DNA from: Bacteroidota bacterium
GTDB lineage: Bacteria; Bacteroidota; Bacteroidia; Palsa-965
Assembly (NCBI GenBank): GCA_013289095.1
Contig: JABDAO010000007.1
Coordinates: 1-57,867, forward strand
Direction of reading: 5' to 3'
Length of the DNA stretch: 57,867 nt
The translations under genes and the position numbers were made by a program. Position 1 is the first letter of the stretch. The number at the start of each line of letters is the position of its first letter. Of this stretch, positions 1 to 7,890 are shown piece by piece. The notes beneath the pieces are model-generated. The model saw nothing but the letters and a program-made list of their open reading frames with translations. It searched no databases and was not told where the DNA came from.

Positions 1-216
1 TTCATAAATACATGCTTCTTCTTCGTCAATAGAGCCTCCTCCTTCATAAATACATGCTTCTTCTTCGTCAATAGAGCCTCCTCTTTCATAAATACATGCT
101 TCTTCTTCGTCAATAGAGCCTCCTCTTTCATAAATACATGCTTCTTCTTCGTCAATACATCCTTCTCCTTCATAAATACATGGTTCGCCTCCGTCAATAC
201 CGCTTTCCTTTCGTAA
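1..216. repeat. 42-bp tandem array (2 x 21 bp), truncated by window start
   Basis: Five consecutive 42-base units start at 1, 43, 85, 127 and 169. The first three are nearly identical and the last two increasingly diverged. Each unit splits into two related 21-base halves, beginning ttcataaatacatgcttc and ttcgtcaatagagcctc. The plus frame is open through all units and stops with TAA at 214-216, giving heptads such as FINTCFF and FVNRASS. The minus frame is also open (GGGSIDEEEACIYE per unit) but has no ATG. No promoter or start was found, so coding is doubtful. The array may continue to the left of the window. Confidence 0.9.
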
Positions 217-332
217 ATACGCCTTTCTCCTTTATACATGCAGCTTTCACTGTGTAAATACACGCGGTTGCCATGCAGTAGCACCCGACACGTCGACTGC
301 AAGAACTGAGTTTCCACAAAATCCGTTCGTAA

Positions 333-348
333 TTAGGGTTCACTCAAA
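333..348 (+). repeat. outer inverted-repeat arm, left
   Basis: The 16-base sequence ttagggttcactcaaa at 333-348 is the exact reverse complement of 1792-1807. The two arms enclose the dispersed repeat, both 21-bp arrays and a second, inner inverted repeat. No transposase lies between them, so a mobile origin is only inferred. Confidence 0.7.
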
Positions 349-382
349 TTAACCAATCGTCACACAATCATTCACTTACATT

Positions 383-532
383 TGTTTATCCCGCATTATT
401 CATCAGGAATTGGCCTTCCCACTCAAATGGCTGACAGCACATGCACCCAGCGGGATAACCGGGATGCACACACACAAAAGGCTTAACGCACGTTGCATTA
501 GCCTGTTACACGGCAAATGCAAAATCCCGGGT
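383..532 (+). repeat. dispersed repeat family A, copy 1
   Basis: About 150 bases align with 27363-27509 at roughly 90 percent identity by eye. The shared stretch starts tgtttatcccg and ends aaaatcccgg. It contains an imperfect hairpin built on gcattagc / gcaaatgc (gctaatgc in copy 2) and the motif cgggataacc. There is no open frame of note. It looks like a short non-autonomous dispersed element. Confidence 0.85.
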
Positions 533-647
533 TATTGTCAAACTGGCACAAGCAGAAGTATTGATTTAGCTTAAAAGGCTTGCAGCCAGTATGTTTCAGA
601 CAGTCATTCTGTTCAATGATTTTTTCAATACGGAGTGTATCGAACTA

Positions 648-682
648 AGTAACCCCGCGCTAAAGCGCTACCGTGTACCCAC
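648..682 (+). repeat. inner inverted-repeat arm, left (family E)
   Basis: This 35-base arm pairs as reverse complement with 1686-1720. The only mismatch is the central AAA, which is AAA on the plus strand in both arms, inside gcgctaaagcgc. Its distal half, gctaccgtgtacccac, recurs a third time at 1544-1559. Together these define a dispersed motif used in both orientations. Confidence 0.85.
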
Positions 683-842
683 AAGTTTGAGCCTTATATT
701 TGTCTCAAAAACAGATGTATCGAACGAACTATATCAATGCTTTTTGGGGATTTGCGCTTAGAAAAGAGAGGCGAACAGTTAATAAGCCGATTGTTTACCA
801 GTTTTACGCAATGACAAGGTCAGTGAAAAGCAGACTCTTTTG

Positions 843-1199
843 CACAGGTTCCGTGGTGCCTTACACAGGTTCCTTGGAGCCTTTCACAGGTTCCGTGGTG
901 CCTTGCAAAGGTTCTGAGGTACCTTACACAGGTTCCGTGGTGCCTTGCAAAGGTTCTGAGGTGCCTTACACAGGTTCCGTGGTGCCTTGCAAAGGTTCTG
1001 AGGTGCCATTCAAAGGTTCCGTGGTGCCTTACACAGGTTCCTGGGTGCCTTTCAAAGGTTCCGTGGTGCCTTACACAGGTTCCGTGGTGCCTTGCAAAGG
1101 TTCTGAGGTGCCTTACACAGGTTCCGTGGTGCCTTTCACAGGTTCCGTGGTGCCTTACACAGGTTCCGTTGTGCCTTTCAAAGGTTCCGTGGTGCCTTG
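843..1199. repeat. 21-bp tandem array, 17 units (ggttccgtggtgcc type)
   Basis: Seventeen uninterrupted 21-base units run from 843 to 1199, of the form cacaggttccgtggtgcct plus two bases, alternating with caaaggttctgaggtgcct variants. No unit gains or loses a base. The plus frame is open from a TTG at 700 (ATG at 715) and reads heptads such as GSVVPYT and GSEVPCK, ending in TGA exactly where the array ends (1198-1200). A TAnnTTTG-like box (tatatttg, 695-702) lies just before. A 160-residue low-complexity protein cannot be excluded, but nothing else supports it. Confidence 0.9.
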
Positions 1200-1244
1200 A
1201 TAAGGAAGCGCTGCAAAAACATCGGGGAAATGAAGGGCATCTCT

Positions 1245-1349
1245 AATGGGTGTATTGCGAAGGATAAAGGATATACTGCAAAGAATAAAGGGTGTGTTGC
1301 AAAGGATAAAGACCCGGTTACAGGTGATAAAGGTTATAAAATCAAAACT
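1245..1349. repeat. second 21-bp array, 5 units (gcaaaggataaag type)
   Basis: Five 21-base units at 1245, 1266, 1287, 1308 and 1329 have the form aaaggatatactgcaaagaa plus one base. The first three are close and the last two are worn. An earlier related unit may be present at 1202-1222. The sequence is unrelated to the 843-1199 array that ends 45 bases upstream, yet the period is identical. The plus frame reads heptads such as GCIAKDK and GYTAKNK and stays open to a TGA at 1410-1412. Confidence 0.8.
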
Positions 1350-1490
1350 CAGCGCTTAAAACCTTGCATCCTGTCCATACGCGATTGCCCTGTGACCCAG
1401 TCTTGTCTTTGATCGTACTCTTTAAATTTTATTGTTTTCTGCAACACTATCATAAAAATCCTTGTACTTCCGTTAATTTGATTGAATAAT

Positions 1491-1545
1491 GGACATTTCT
1501 AATAACCTCGATCTATTGACTTCTCTCTGCCTCTCCCCCAAGGGC
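1491..1545 (+). repeat. partial copy of MITE family D
   Basis: This stretch begins ggacatttctaataacctc and continues with a C-rich tract. It aligns by eye with the left part of the complete element at 52470-52553 (ggcatctctaataacccc and its following C-rich tract). The matching right terminus is absent here, so it is a diverged or truncated copy. It runs directly into the family E hairpin element. Confidence 0.55.
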
Positions 1546-1720
1546 TACCGTGTACCCACAGGTTTTCTGATAGCTGTTAATCCATCGTGATTTATAACGA
1601 AAGGCGTATCCTGGTTCCACCCAACCCCAGACATCGCGCTGCTCCGGAGCGGGATGCCTGGGGTTTTGATGATCATAAAAAAGATGTGGGTACACGGTAG
1701 CGCTAAAGCGCGGGGTTACT
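1544..1720. repeat. family E hairpin element with right inverted-repeat arm
   Basis: Seventeen bases at 1544-1560 (gctaccgtgtacccaca) are perfectly inverted at 1685-1701, enclosing a unit of about 158 bases. Inside is another hairpin at 1625-1663, with arms ccccagacatc and gatgcctgggg. The right end continues to 1720 as the partner of 648-682. A 60-codon minus-strand frame (1513-1695) spans it but is explained by the element. It resembles REP/MITE-type elements in architecture. Confidence 0.75.
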
Positions 1721-1791
1721 AATTGATTCAGGTAACGTACCTTTTAATAGGTTGATAAATACACGCAAGGAAGCCTGGCGTGTTCTGCCTT

Positions 1792-1807
1792 TTTGAGTGA
1801 ACCCTAA
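1792..1807 (-). repeat. outer inverted-repeat arm, right
   Basis: tttgagtgaaccctaa is the exact reverse complement of 333-348. From here to the DUF6089 gene (1808-1936) nothing further was recognised. Confidence 0.7.
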
Positions 1808-1936
1808 ATAAAGGCAAGACATGGAAATACAAACACAACCGGGGCTCCTCATGGGCGCACTCGTTTAAGGACGAAAGCTTTCAGGCTCCAGTGAGCCACG
1901 GGGCGTGGACTAAAAATTGTTCGAAGTGCGATGGAG

Positions 1937-1966
1937 ATAAAAAAAACCCTCCAGATGGAGGGTTTT
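1937..1966 (-). terminator. intrinsic terminator of the DUF6089 gene
   Basis: A ten-base stem (aaaaccctcc / ggagggtttt) with a four-base loop lies nine bases after the stop codon. It is followed on the minus strand by a run of T (AAAAAAA at 1940-1946 on the plus strand). Confidence 0.85.
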
Positions 1967-1974
1967 GAAAGGTC

Positions 1975-2943
1975 TTAGAATTTAGCCCTGAATTTTCGTT
2001 TCTTGTATTTTTTGCCTTTGAAAATACTTCCGTAATGCGATTTGTAGTAAGTGCTTTTGCCTCGCAGTGCATAGCTGAAATTAATTGTTGTGGTGAGATA
2101 ATCATCATTTTTATCGTTGTAGCCACGTACATTCGCATGGCCTCCTGGCTGATTTGTCAAACCCTCTCCGGTCTTAAGCCATCCATAATTATTTAAAATG
2201 GCAGGGTTTGACGTGACCTCACCAGTTCGATCAGCGAATGCTGCTGATTTTCCATTCGCTCCGCCTGGGAGTGTAGCTGGGTCTACATAATTTCCATGTA
2301 CATCATCAATCTCATCGGTAAAGGTGGTTCGGTAGGTGATGTCCCACCCAATGCGGTATCGCTTCTCGATAGTGAAATAAAATCCGATCTGGGCTGGAAT
2401 CGCAAATCCATATAAACTATAGCCATGACCTTCGGTCTGCAGGGGCTCCAGTGCGACAGGTGTATTGCCATAACCCGGAGGCTCGGTAAGTGACAGTGGG
2501 TTGAAATGGAAACCTGCAACACCTATTCCGGCATAAGCGCGAAAATCATTGCGGTAACGGTAGGTATGACCGAGGTCATTGATCTCGAAAAAGTAATATT
2601 GAGCCAGTAAATTTATTTCTTGAATATTGTCCTGAAAGTCAAGATTACGATCCCGCCGGTTTTCGTATGGAGAATCTTTGTCGCTTCCTTGAACATGTGT
2701 GTATGCGAAACCGCCTTGAATGGAGAGACTTGGAAACATTTTGTACCGAACAAACAGTCCGTCACCCGTACGGGTTTCGCCCATTTTCATGTCGGCGATG
2801 TAGTGACGGGCAGGACCTGCACCTCCTCCTATATCACCAATATAATTGCCTGCACCAACCTGTACTCCAACATCCCATTTGTATTGGGAGAAGGAAATCA
2901 TTGGCATGGATAAAGCGGATATGATGAGTAGAACTCTTCTCAT
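1975..2943 (-). CDS. DUF6089-family outer-membrane beta-barrel (PorG-like)
   Basis: This 322-residue protein starts with a clear signal peptide (MRRVLLIISALSMPMISFSQ). The body has alternating aromatic beta-strand patterns, the family-type N-terminus YKWDVGVQVGAGNYIGDIG, and a basic C-terminus. It matches what is known of DUF6089 proteins of Bacteroidota, some of which correspond to the T9SS component PorG. That specific role is inferred. The start at 2943 is preferred over 2961 because the signal peptide begins there and a -7 box (TACATTTG on the minus strand, 2948-2955) overlaps the longer form. The gene is monocistronic, with its own terminator. Confidence 0.8.
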   Translation of the reverse strand: MRRVLLIISALSMPMISFSQYKWDVGVQVGAGNYIGDIGGGAGPARHYIADMKMGETRTGDGLFVRYKMFPSLSIQGGFAYTHVQGSDKDSPYENRRDRNLDFQDNIQEINLLAQYYFFEINDLGHTYRYRNDFRAYAGIGVAGFHFNPLSLTEPPGYGNTPVALEPLQTEGHGYSLYGFAIPAQIGFYFTIEKRYRIGWDITYRTTFTDEIDDVHGNYVDPATLPGGANGKSAAFADRTGEVTSNPAILNNYGWLKTGEGLTNQPGGHANVRGYNDKNDDYLTTTINFSYALRGKSTYYKSHYGSIFKGKKYKKRKFRAKF

Positions 2944-2947
2944 TGTA

Positions 2948-2955
2948 CAAATGTA
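2948..2955 (-). promoter_or_regulatory. -7 box of the DUF6089 gene
   Basis: TACATTTG on the minus strand fits the Bacteroidota consensus TAnnTTTG. It ends five bases before the ATG, so the transcript would start at or next to the start codon. No clear -33 TTTG was found. Confidence 0.5.
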
Positions 2956-3122
2956 CACCATTGTTGAACAATTCCTACTGTTTGTCGAAAAATATTTTGG
3001 CGTATTGCTCTAACCCTACCGATGTCCGATTTATGAACATTGCTCGCCACTCAGTTTTGAGTTCGGAGCAAGCAACACTGGCCTGACAGTTTCAGTAAAG
3101 AGAAATGAAAATCAGCTACTTT

Positions 3123-3130
3123 TACCTTTG
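3123..3130 (+). promoter_or_regulatory. -7 box of the nitronate monooxygenase gene
   Basis: TACCTTTG fits TAnnTTTG. It overlaps the earliest possible start (TTG at 3128), which argues that translation begins further in, at 3167 or 3191. Confidence 0.55.
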
Positions 3131-3190
3131 ATTTTTCCGGCTCCCTTATCTTTTCCGGGCCGGAAGATGTCCACTCAAATTTATCCAAGG

Positions 3191-4141
3191 ATGAAAAATC
3201 GGATTTCAGCGCTATTTAAAATTCAGTACCCTATTGTTCAGGCCGGTATGATCTGGTGCAGCGGCTGGAAACTGGCCTCGGCCGTAAGTAATGCAGGAGG
3301 TTTGGGTTTGATTGGTTCGGGTTCAATGTACCCTGAAATACTACGCGAACATATTCAAAAATGCAAGGCAGCAACCTCCAGGCCTTTTGGGGTTAATTTG
3401 CCCTTGCTCTATCCCGATATTGACAAACATGTTCAGGTAATAGTCGAAGAAGGAGTAAGCATTGTCTTTACTTCCGCCGGCAATCCCAAAACCTGGACAG
3501 ATATCTTAAAGTCGAACGGCATAACAGTTGTTCATGTTGTCTCAAACTTGAAATTTGCCCGTAAAGCGGAAGATGCAGGTGCAGATGCCATTGTAGCCGA
3601 AGGATTTGAAGCCGGTGGTCATAACGGCCGGGAGGAAACAACTACACTCTGTCTGGTGCCCTTGATCAGGGAGGCCATTCATATACCCCTGCTGGCCGCA
3701 GGCGGTATCGCAACCGGAAAAGGGATGTTGGCTGTTATGGCTTTAGGGGCAGAGGGTGTGCAAATAGGGTCTCGCTTTGTGGCTTCAGAAGAATCATCAG
3801 CACACCTGAATTTTAAGGATCGTGTGGTTCATGCTGCCGAGGGTGAAACACAGCTGATGCTCAAACAGCTCACTCCGGTGCGTCTGCTCCGAAATGATTT
3901 TTTTACTGAGGTAGCGCTTGCCGAGCAGCGTGGCGCTTCGCGCGAGGAATTGACGACCCTGCTCGGACGGGGGCGTGCTAAAGCCGGGATGTTTGAAGGG
4001 AAACTGGATGAAGGTGAATTGGAAATAGGGCAGGTAAGCGCTGTAATCCGTGAAATCTTACCTGCCGCATCCATTGTGCAGGAAATAATCACCGAATATG
4101 AAGAGGCCCGGTGCAATTTGCTTGCCTTGAAACTGGAATGA
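3191..4141 (+). CDS. nitronate monooxygenase (2-nitropropane dioxygenase family)
   Basis: This 316-residue FMN-dependent TIM-barrel enzyme would oxidise nitronates such as propionate-3-nitronate in the cytoplasm. Family hallmarks are the N-terminal KIQYPIVQAGMIWCSGWKL, the loop SNAGGLGLIGSGSMYP, the segment VAEGFEAGGHNG and the FMN phosphate-binding region AAGGIATGKGMLAVMALGAEG VQIGSRF (broken here for length). Some relatives act as FabK-type enoyl-ACP reductases, which this assignment does not exclude. The start at 3191 follows an AAGG and matches the family N-terminus. An ATG at 3167 is the alternative. The gene stands alone, between a divergent barrel gene and a long gene-free stretch. Confidence 0.85.
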   Translation: MKNRISALFKIQYPIVQAGMIWCSGWKLASAVSNAGGLGLIGSGSMYPEILREHIQKCKAATSRPFGVNLPLLYPDIDKHVQVIVEEGVSIVFTSAGNPKTWTDILKSNGITVVHVVSNLKFARKAEDAGADAIVAEGFEAGGHNGREETTTLCLVPLIREAIHIPLLAAGGIATGKGMLAVMALGAEGVQIGSRFVASEESSAHLNFKDRVVHAAEGETQLMLKQLTPVRLLRNDFFTEVALAEQRGASREELTTLLGRGRAKAGMFEGKLDEGELEIGQVSAVIREILPAASIVQEIITEYEEARCNLLALKLE

Positions 4142-4381
4142 CTGCGTAAGAGCGATGGGCCTGTCCTTCCGATCATATACTTACGTTATGATTTACCGTG
4201 AAGCGTTCAGTCTATCCATACTTTTTGTTCACTTCAACGCTTCGAATTCGGGCCTGAATTCATGAATGAAGAGTACAGGATGGTTTCCTGCCGGCTCATG
4301 AAAAGCATCGGGACATCTAAAGCTATTACTTTTCTGCAATAAAATCGTCTGAAAATGCTCCTCCCTCTTACACGCTTTTGC

Positions 4382-4591
4382 CTTGAACCTTCCTCAAGCG
4401 ACTTCCTGATTTTATCATTCAGCGCTTTGAACTTAGAGTGCTTCTACTGGACTACACAATTCTGCTCTGGAATCTCCCATAACTATTCCGCGATCAGATT
4501 CTTCCGCTATGGGATCTCCCATAGCGGTTCCCCGAGTACATGCTTTCGCTCTGGGATCTCTCCTAGCGATTATCCGAAACCATTCTTTCTA
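4382..4591. repeat. 42-bp (2 x 21) array, 5 units
   Basis: Five 42-base units start at 4382, 4424, 4466, 4508 and 4550. The last three are clearly alike (for example tatgggatctcccatagcgg at 4508). The first two are worn but keep register and the terminal tctgc/ttcagc pattern. The plus frame is open across the array (4355-4621) and reads as 14-residue units such as YGISHSGSPSTCFR. The rest of the gene-free stretch 4142-4953 shows nothing recognisable. Confidence 0.75.
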
Positions 4592-4953
4592 AATCCTGCC
4601 TTCAAAGGTACAAGGGCCTGAATATGTCTGTCTTCCCTGAAATCATGGAATGCCACTATCCGAGCCTGGGCTGCCTTTTTACACGCATGACCAGCCAGGC
4701 TCCGCTCAGTCTTGGATAATCCTGCATTATTCTGTTGGAGATGCCAACGCTCTGAAAAGGCCACCAACTTTCAGGAGCAGCGGGATAACCCAAATCCTTC
4801 ACACAGATGGACAATGCGCTGAACAGTAGCGAACTACGTTTCTACTGTTCATTTTGGGATAATTTGTAATTTCACCGCGCAAGCGGAACGAACGGTTTCA
4901 CGGGTTGCTTGCTGTTCAATGCTGGAATTCATGTATTCATACTTATTCTTCTC

Positions 4954-6195
4954 ATGATAAAATTTAACAGATTTACGTTAGATAACGGACTACGGGTGAT
5001 CGTACATTCCGACACTTCCACACAACTGGCTTGTTTAAACATACTGTATGATGTTGGGGCCCGGGATGAAGACCCTGCCCAGACAGGTTTCGCCCACCTC
5101 TTCGAACACTTAATGTTTGGCGGATCCGTAAATATACCTAGTTACGATGAGCCTCTTCAACGGGTGGGGGGCGAAAACAATGCGTTTACTTCTAATGATA
5201 TCACAAACTATTACCTGACATTACCGGTCAACAACATCGAGACCGGTTTTTGGCTAGAGAGCGATCGAATGCTGAGCCTGGCATTTTCGGAGAAAAGCCT
5301 GGAAGTTCAACGCAGTGTGGTGATCGAGGAATTCAAGCAACGTTACCTCAATCAGCCTTACGGTGATGTGTGGCTGCTGCTCCGTCCGCTGGCTTATAAA
5401 GTACACCCCTATCTTTGGTGTACGATAGGCAAGGAAATAAAACACATCGAAGATGCCCGTATGGATGATGTGAAAGCCTTCTTTAAAAAACACTATACCC
5501 CTTCAAATGCGATCCTGGTTGTATCGGGTAATGTTCAATTTGGTGAGATAAAGCAATTGACTGAAAAATGGTTTGGTACCATCCCGACAACGCCCAAACC
5601 TGTTCGCAACCTGCCCCCCGAACCTGTACAAACCGAATACAGGAACCTTAGCGTCCAGCGCGATGTGCCCAGTGATGCGCTGTACATGGCCTTTCACATG
5701 TGTTCGAGAACGGAAAAGGGGTATCATGTCATGGATCTGATATCCGATCTGCTCTCTCGTGGTAATTCTGCCCGTTTGTACAATTCGCTTGTAAAAAGCA
5801 ATCAGTTGTTTTCCGAAATCAGCGCCTACCTCATGGGCGACCTTGATAAAGGGATGTTCGTGATTTCTGGGAAATTGCTCGAAGGAATTTCCTTTCAGCA
5901 AGCCGAAGACGCAGTATTCCATGAATTGGAAAAGCTAAAAACAGATTTGATTTCAGATATGGAGCTTCAGAAAGTAAAGAACAAGATGGAATCGACAATT
6001 GTTTTTGGAGAAACGAGTGTGCTCGACAAATCTATGACCCTGGCACTTTTCGAACTTCTGGGTGATGCCGAAGGCATTAACCTGGAGGTAGGAAAGTACA
6101 TGGCGGTTACCAGGGCCGAGATTCAGGAAGCCGCCCAGACCGTATTACGAAAAACAAATTGCTCTTCACTCTTTTATCAAGCGCTGAAACACTGA
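4954..6195 (+). CDS. M16 family zinc metallopeptidase, catalytic subunit
   Basis: This 413-residue peptidase of the insulinase/processing-peptidase clan carries the inverted zinc motif HLFEH at residues 48-52. Further acidic residues in VVIEEF near 125 supply the third ligand. The N-terminal DNGLRVIVHSD and the middle VVSGNVQFGEI are typical of M16B. It has no signal peptide, unlike many periplasmic relatives, so it is probably cytoplasmic. The start at 4954 is chosen because the family sequence begins MIKFNRFTLDNGL and the 15 residues before it are unlike the family. The next gene, 93 bases on, is the non-catalytic partner. The two would form the usual heterodimer. Confidence 0.9.
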   Translation: MIKFNRFTLDNGLRVIVHSDTSTQLACLNILYDVGARDEDPAQTGFAHLFEHLMFGGSVNIPSYDEPLQRVGGENNAFTSNDITNYYLTLPVNNIETGFWLESDRMLSLAFSEKSLEVQRSVVIEEFKQRYLNQPYGDVWLLLRPLAYKVHPYLWCTIGKEIKHIEDARMDDVKAFFKKHYTPSNAILVVSGNVQFGEIKQLTEKWFGTIPTTPKPVRNLPPEPVQTEYRNLSVQRDVPSDALYMAFHMCSRTEKGYHVMDLISDLLSRGNSARLYNSLVKSNQLFSEISAYLMGDLDKGMFVISGKLLEGISFQQAEDAVFHELEKLKTDLISDMELQKVKNKMESTIVFGETSVLDKSMTLALFELLGDAEGINLEVGKYMAVTRAEIQEAAQTVLRKTNCSSLFYQALKH

Positions 6196-6288
6196 GCCTC
6201 TTCACAAGAACATTTCATCGAAACGTATTCTCGGTCCGACAGCTACGGAGATACATATACTGAACAGCTTTTTAATAACCCGACACAG

Positions 6289-7590
6289 ATGAACACACTT
6301 CAACAGCCAGACCGCAAACATGCCCCTGCATTCGGAACACTTGATCAAGTAGCTATCGCCGAGGCCAAAACTATCAAACTTGGAAATGGGATTCCGCTCT
6401 TTAAAATCGATGCTGGCACGCAGGACCTGGTAAAGATTGAGTTCATTTTTCCTGGCGCAGGGGCAACCAGCCAGCCCGGTCCGCTTGTTTCTGTCGGAAC
6501 GAATGATATGTTGGATGAAGGTACCGGGCGTTTTTCATCCTCCGAGCTGGCCGAGCGCATTGATTACTTTGGCGCATTTTTGCAAATGGAATCGACCCTT
6601 GATTTCTCTTCCGCTTGTTTATTCTGTTTAAATAAACATTTGCGTGATACCTTGCCCCTGTTGGAGGAAATGATAAAAAGCGCCAGTTTCCCGTCACATG
6701 AATTTGATACCTATCTTCAGAATAAAAAACAAAAATTTCTGACCGATGAGGCAAAGGTTTCGACCATTGCACGGAAAAAATTTACCCAACTGCTATTTGG
6801 TGATGTGCACCCGTATGGTCATTATCTGAGCCAGGGCGATTTCGAAACGCTTGACAGGCAGCAACTCCTCCATTTTCATCAACGTGCTTACCGGGCCGAC
6901 AGTTGTCATGTGGTTGTTTCAGGAAAAATGGATCCCCAGCTGGATCTCCTGATCGACACCCATTTTGGGGATAAAACTTGGTCCTCCATGAACACGCCGT
7001 CAGCAAAACAACCGGCACTGATCCAATCAACGCTGGTCAAAAAACATTTTGTTGAAAAGAAAGATGCTGTTCAAAGCGCGATCCGTATCGGAAGACTCCT
7101 GTTCAATAAAATGGATCCTGATTTTATGGGTATGCAGGTACTGAATACCATTTTTGGCGGATATTTCGGTTCCAGACTGATGTCGAATATTCGGGAAGAC
7201 AAGGGATACACGTATGGGATTGGTTCCGGCATCGTTTCACTGAAACAGGCCGGATATTTTTTCATTTCAACCGAAGTAGGAGTAAGCGTTTGTAAAGATG
7301 CCTTAACCGAAATTTATTTCGAAATGGCACGTCTGCGAAACGAACTCATTCCCGAAGAAGAATTGATCCTGGTGAAGAATTATTTGCTGGGCACGTTTCT
7401 CCGAAGTGCAGACGGGCCTTTTTCGCTGGCCGATAAATTTAAAAACATTTATGATTACGGTCTGGACTATACTTATTATCAACGGTATGTACAGGTCGTT
7501 AAAAATATAACATCTATTGATCTTCAGGCACTTGCTAATAAATATCTCCAGGAAGGACAGATGACGGAGTTGGTCGTGGGTCTTCAATAA
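6289..7590 (+). CDS. M16 family peptidase-like protein, non-catalytic partner
   Basis: This 433-residue protein has the M16 fold (LGNGIPLFKID, FIFPGAGATSQPGPLVSVG, FGGYFGSRLMSNIREDKGYTYG) but lacks the HxxEH zinc motif. The equivalent place reads TNDMLDEGT. The C-terminal half keeps the substrate-contact pattern RSDKGYTYG-like REDKGYTYGIGSG. This is the usual inactive subunit that pairs with the catalytic one encoded just upstream. Both genes are on the same strand and probably co-transcribed. Confidence 0.9.
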   Translation: MNTLQQPDRKHAPAFGTLDQVAIAEAKTIKLGNGIPLFKIDAGTQDLVKIEFIFPGAGATSQPGPLVSVGTNDMLDEGTGRFSSSELAERIDYFGAFLQMESTLDFSSACLFCLNKHLRDTLPLLEEMIKSASFPSHEFDTYLQNKKQKFLTDEAKVSTIARKKFTQLLFGDVHPYGHYLSQGDFETLDRQQLLHFHQRAYRADSCHVVVSGKMDPQLDLLIDTHFGDKTWSSMNTPSAKQPALIQSTLVKKHFVEKKDAVQSAIRIGRLLFNKMDPDFMGMQVLNTIFGGYFGSRLMSNIREDKGYTYGIGSGIVSLKQAGYFFISTEVGVSVCKDALTEIYFEMARLRNELIPEEELILVKNYLLGTFLRSADGPFSLADKFKNIYDYGLDYTYYQRYVQVVKNITSIDLQALANKYLQEGQMTELVVGLQ

Positions 7591-7744
7591 GCCCAACGGG
7601 TGTGCTGGAAACGGAGCGCCAGCTGCCAATACGTCTGGGTGACAAGAACCATTGTCCGGTCAGTTCAGTATGTTGTGCTTTGCGGATCCAGATAGCAATT
7701 GCTAACAGGATCAGAGCGATTGCATACATTGGCTTTAAAAACAC
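7535..7744 (-). CDS. possible small membrane protein, start uncertain
   Basis: From a GTG at 7744 the frame encodes one strong membrane segment (MYAIALILLAIAIWIR) followed by a polar tail. The same frame is open upstream to about 7850 and reads protein-like sequence (WVSEIGKGFTDRIFIPVHAF) with no ATG. The real gene may therefore begin there with a rare start, or be a pseudogene. Its 3-prime 56 bases overlap the end of the M16 partner on the other strand. No family was recognised. The remainder of 7591-7839 shows nothing else. Confidence 0.3.
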   Translation of the reverse strand: MFLKPMYAIALILLAIAIWIRKAQHTELTGQWFLSPRRIGSWRSVSSTPVGLIEDPRPTPSSVLPGDIY

Positions 7745-7839
7745 GATAAAAGCATGTACCGGGATGAAGATACGGTCTGTGAACCCTTTTCCTATTTCCG
7801 ATACCCACTTAGGTGTGGGATTGCGCTGAAAATCACTTA

Positions 7840-7871
7840 TTTGGATAAGTCATTGAATCTTCATATATTTG
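7840..7871 (+). promoter_or_regulatory. Bacteroidota-type promoter of the 7891 gene
   Basis: A -33 TTTG (7840-7843) and a -7 TATATTTG (7864-7871) are separated by 20 bases, matching the TTTG / TAnnTTTG consensus. The start codon is 20 bases further on. Confidence 0.75.
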
Positions 7872-7890
7872 TTGATCAAGGGATAATGTC

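Noticed and set aside
1-216. CRISPR-like reading of the repeat array at the window start
   Set aside because: Units are contiguous with no unique spacers, and no cas gene is near. It is a plain tandem array.
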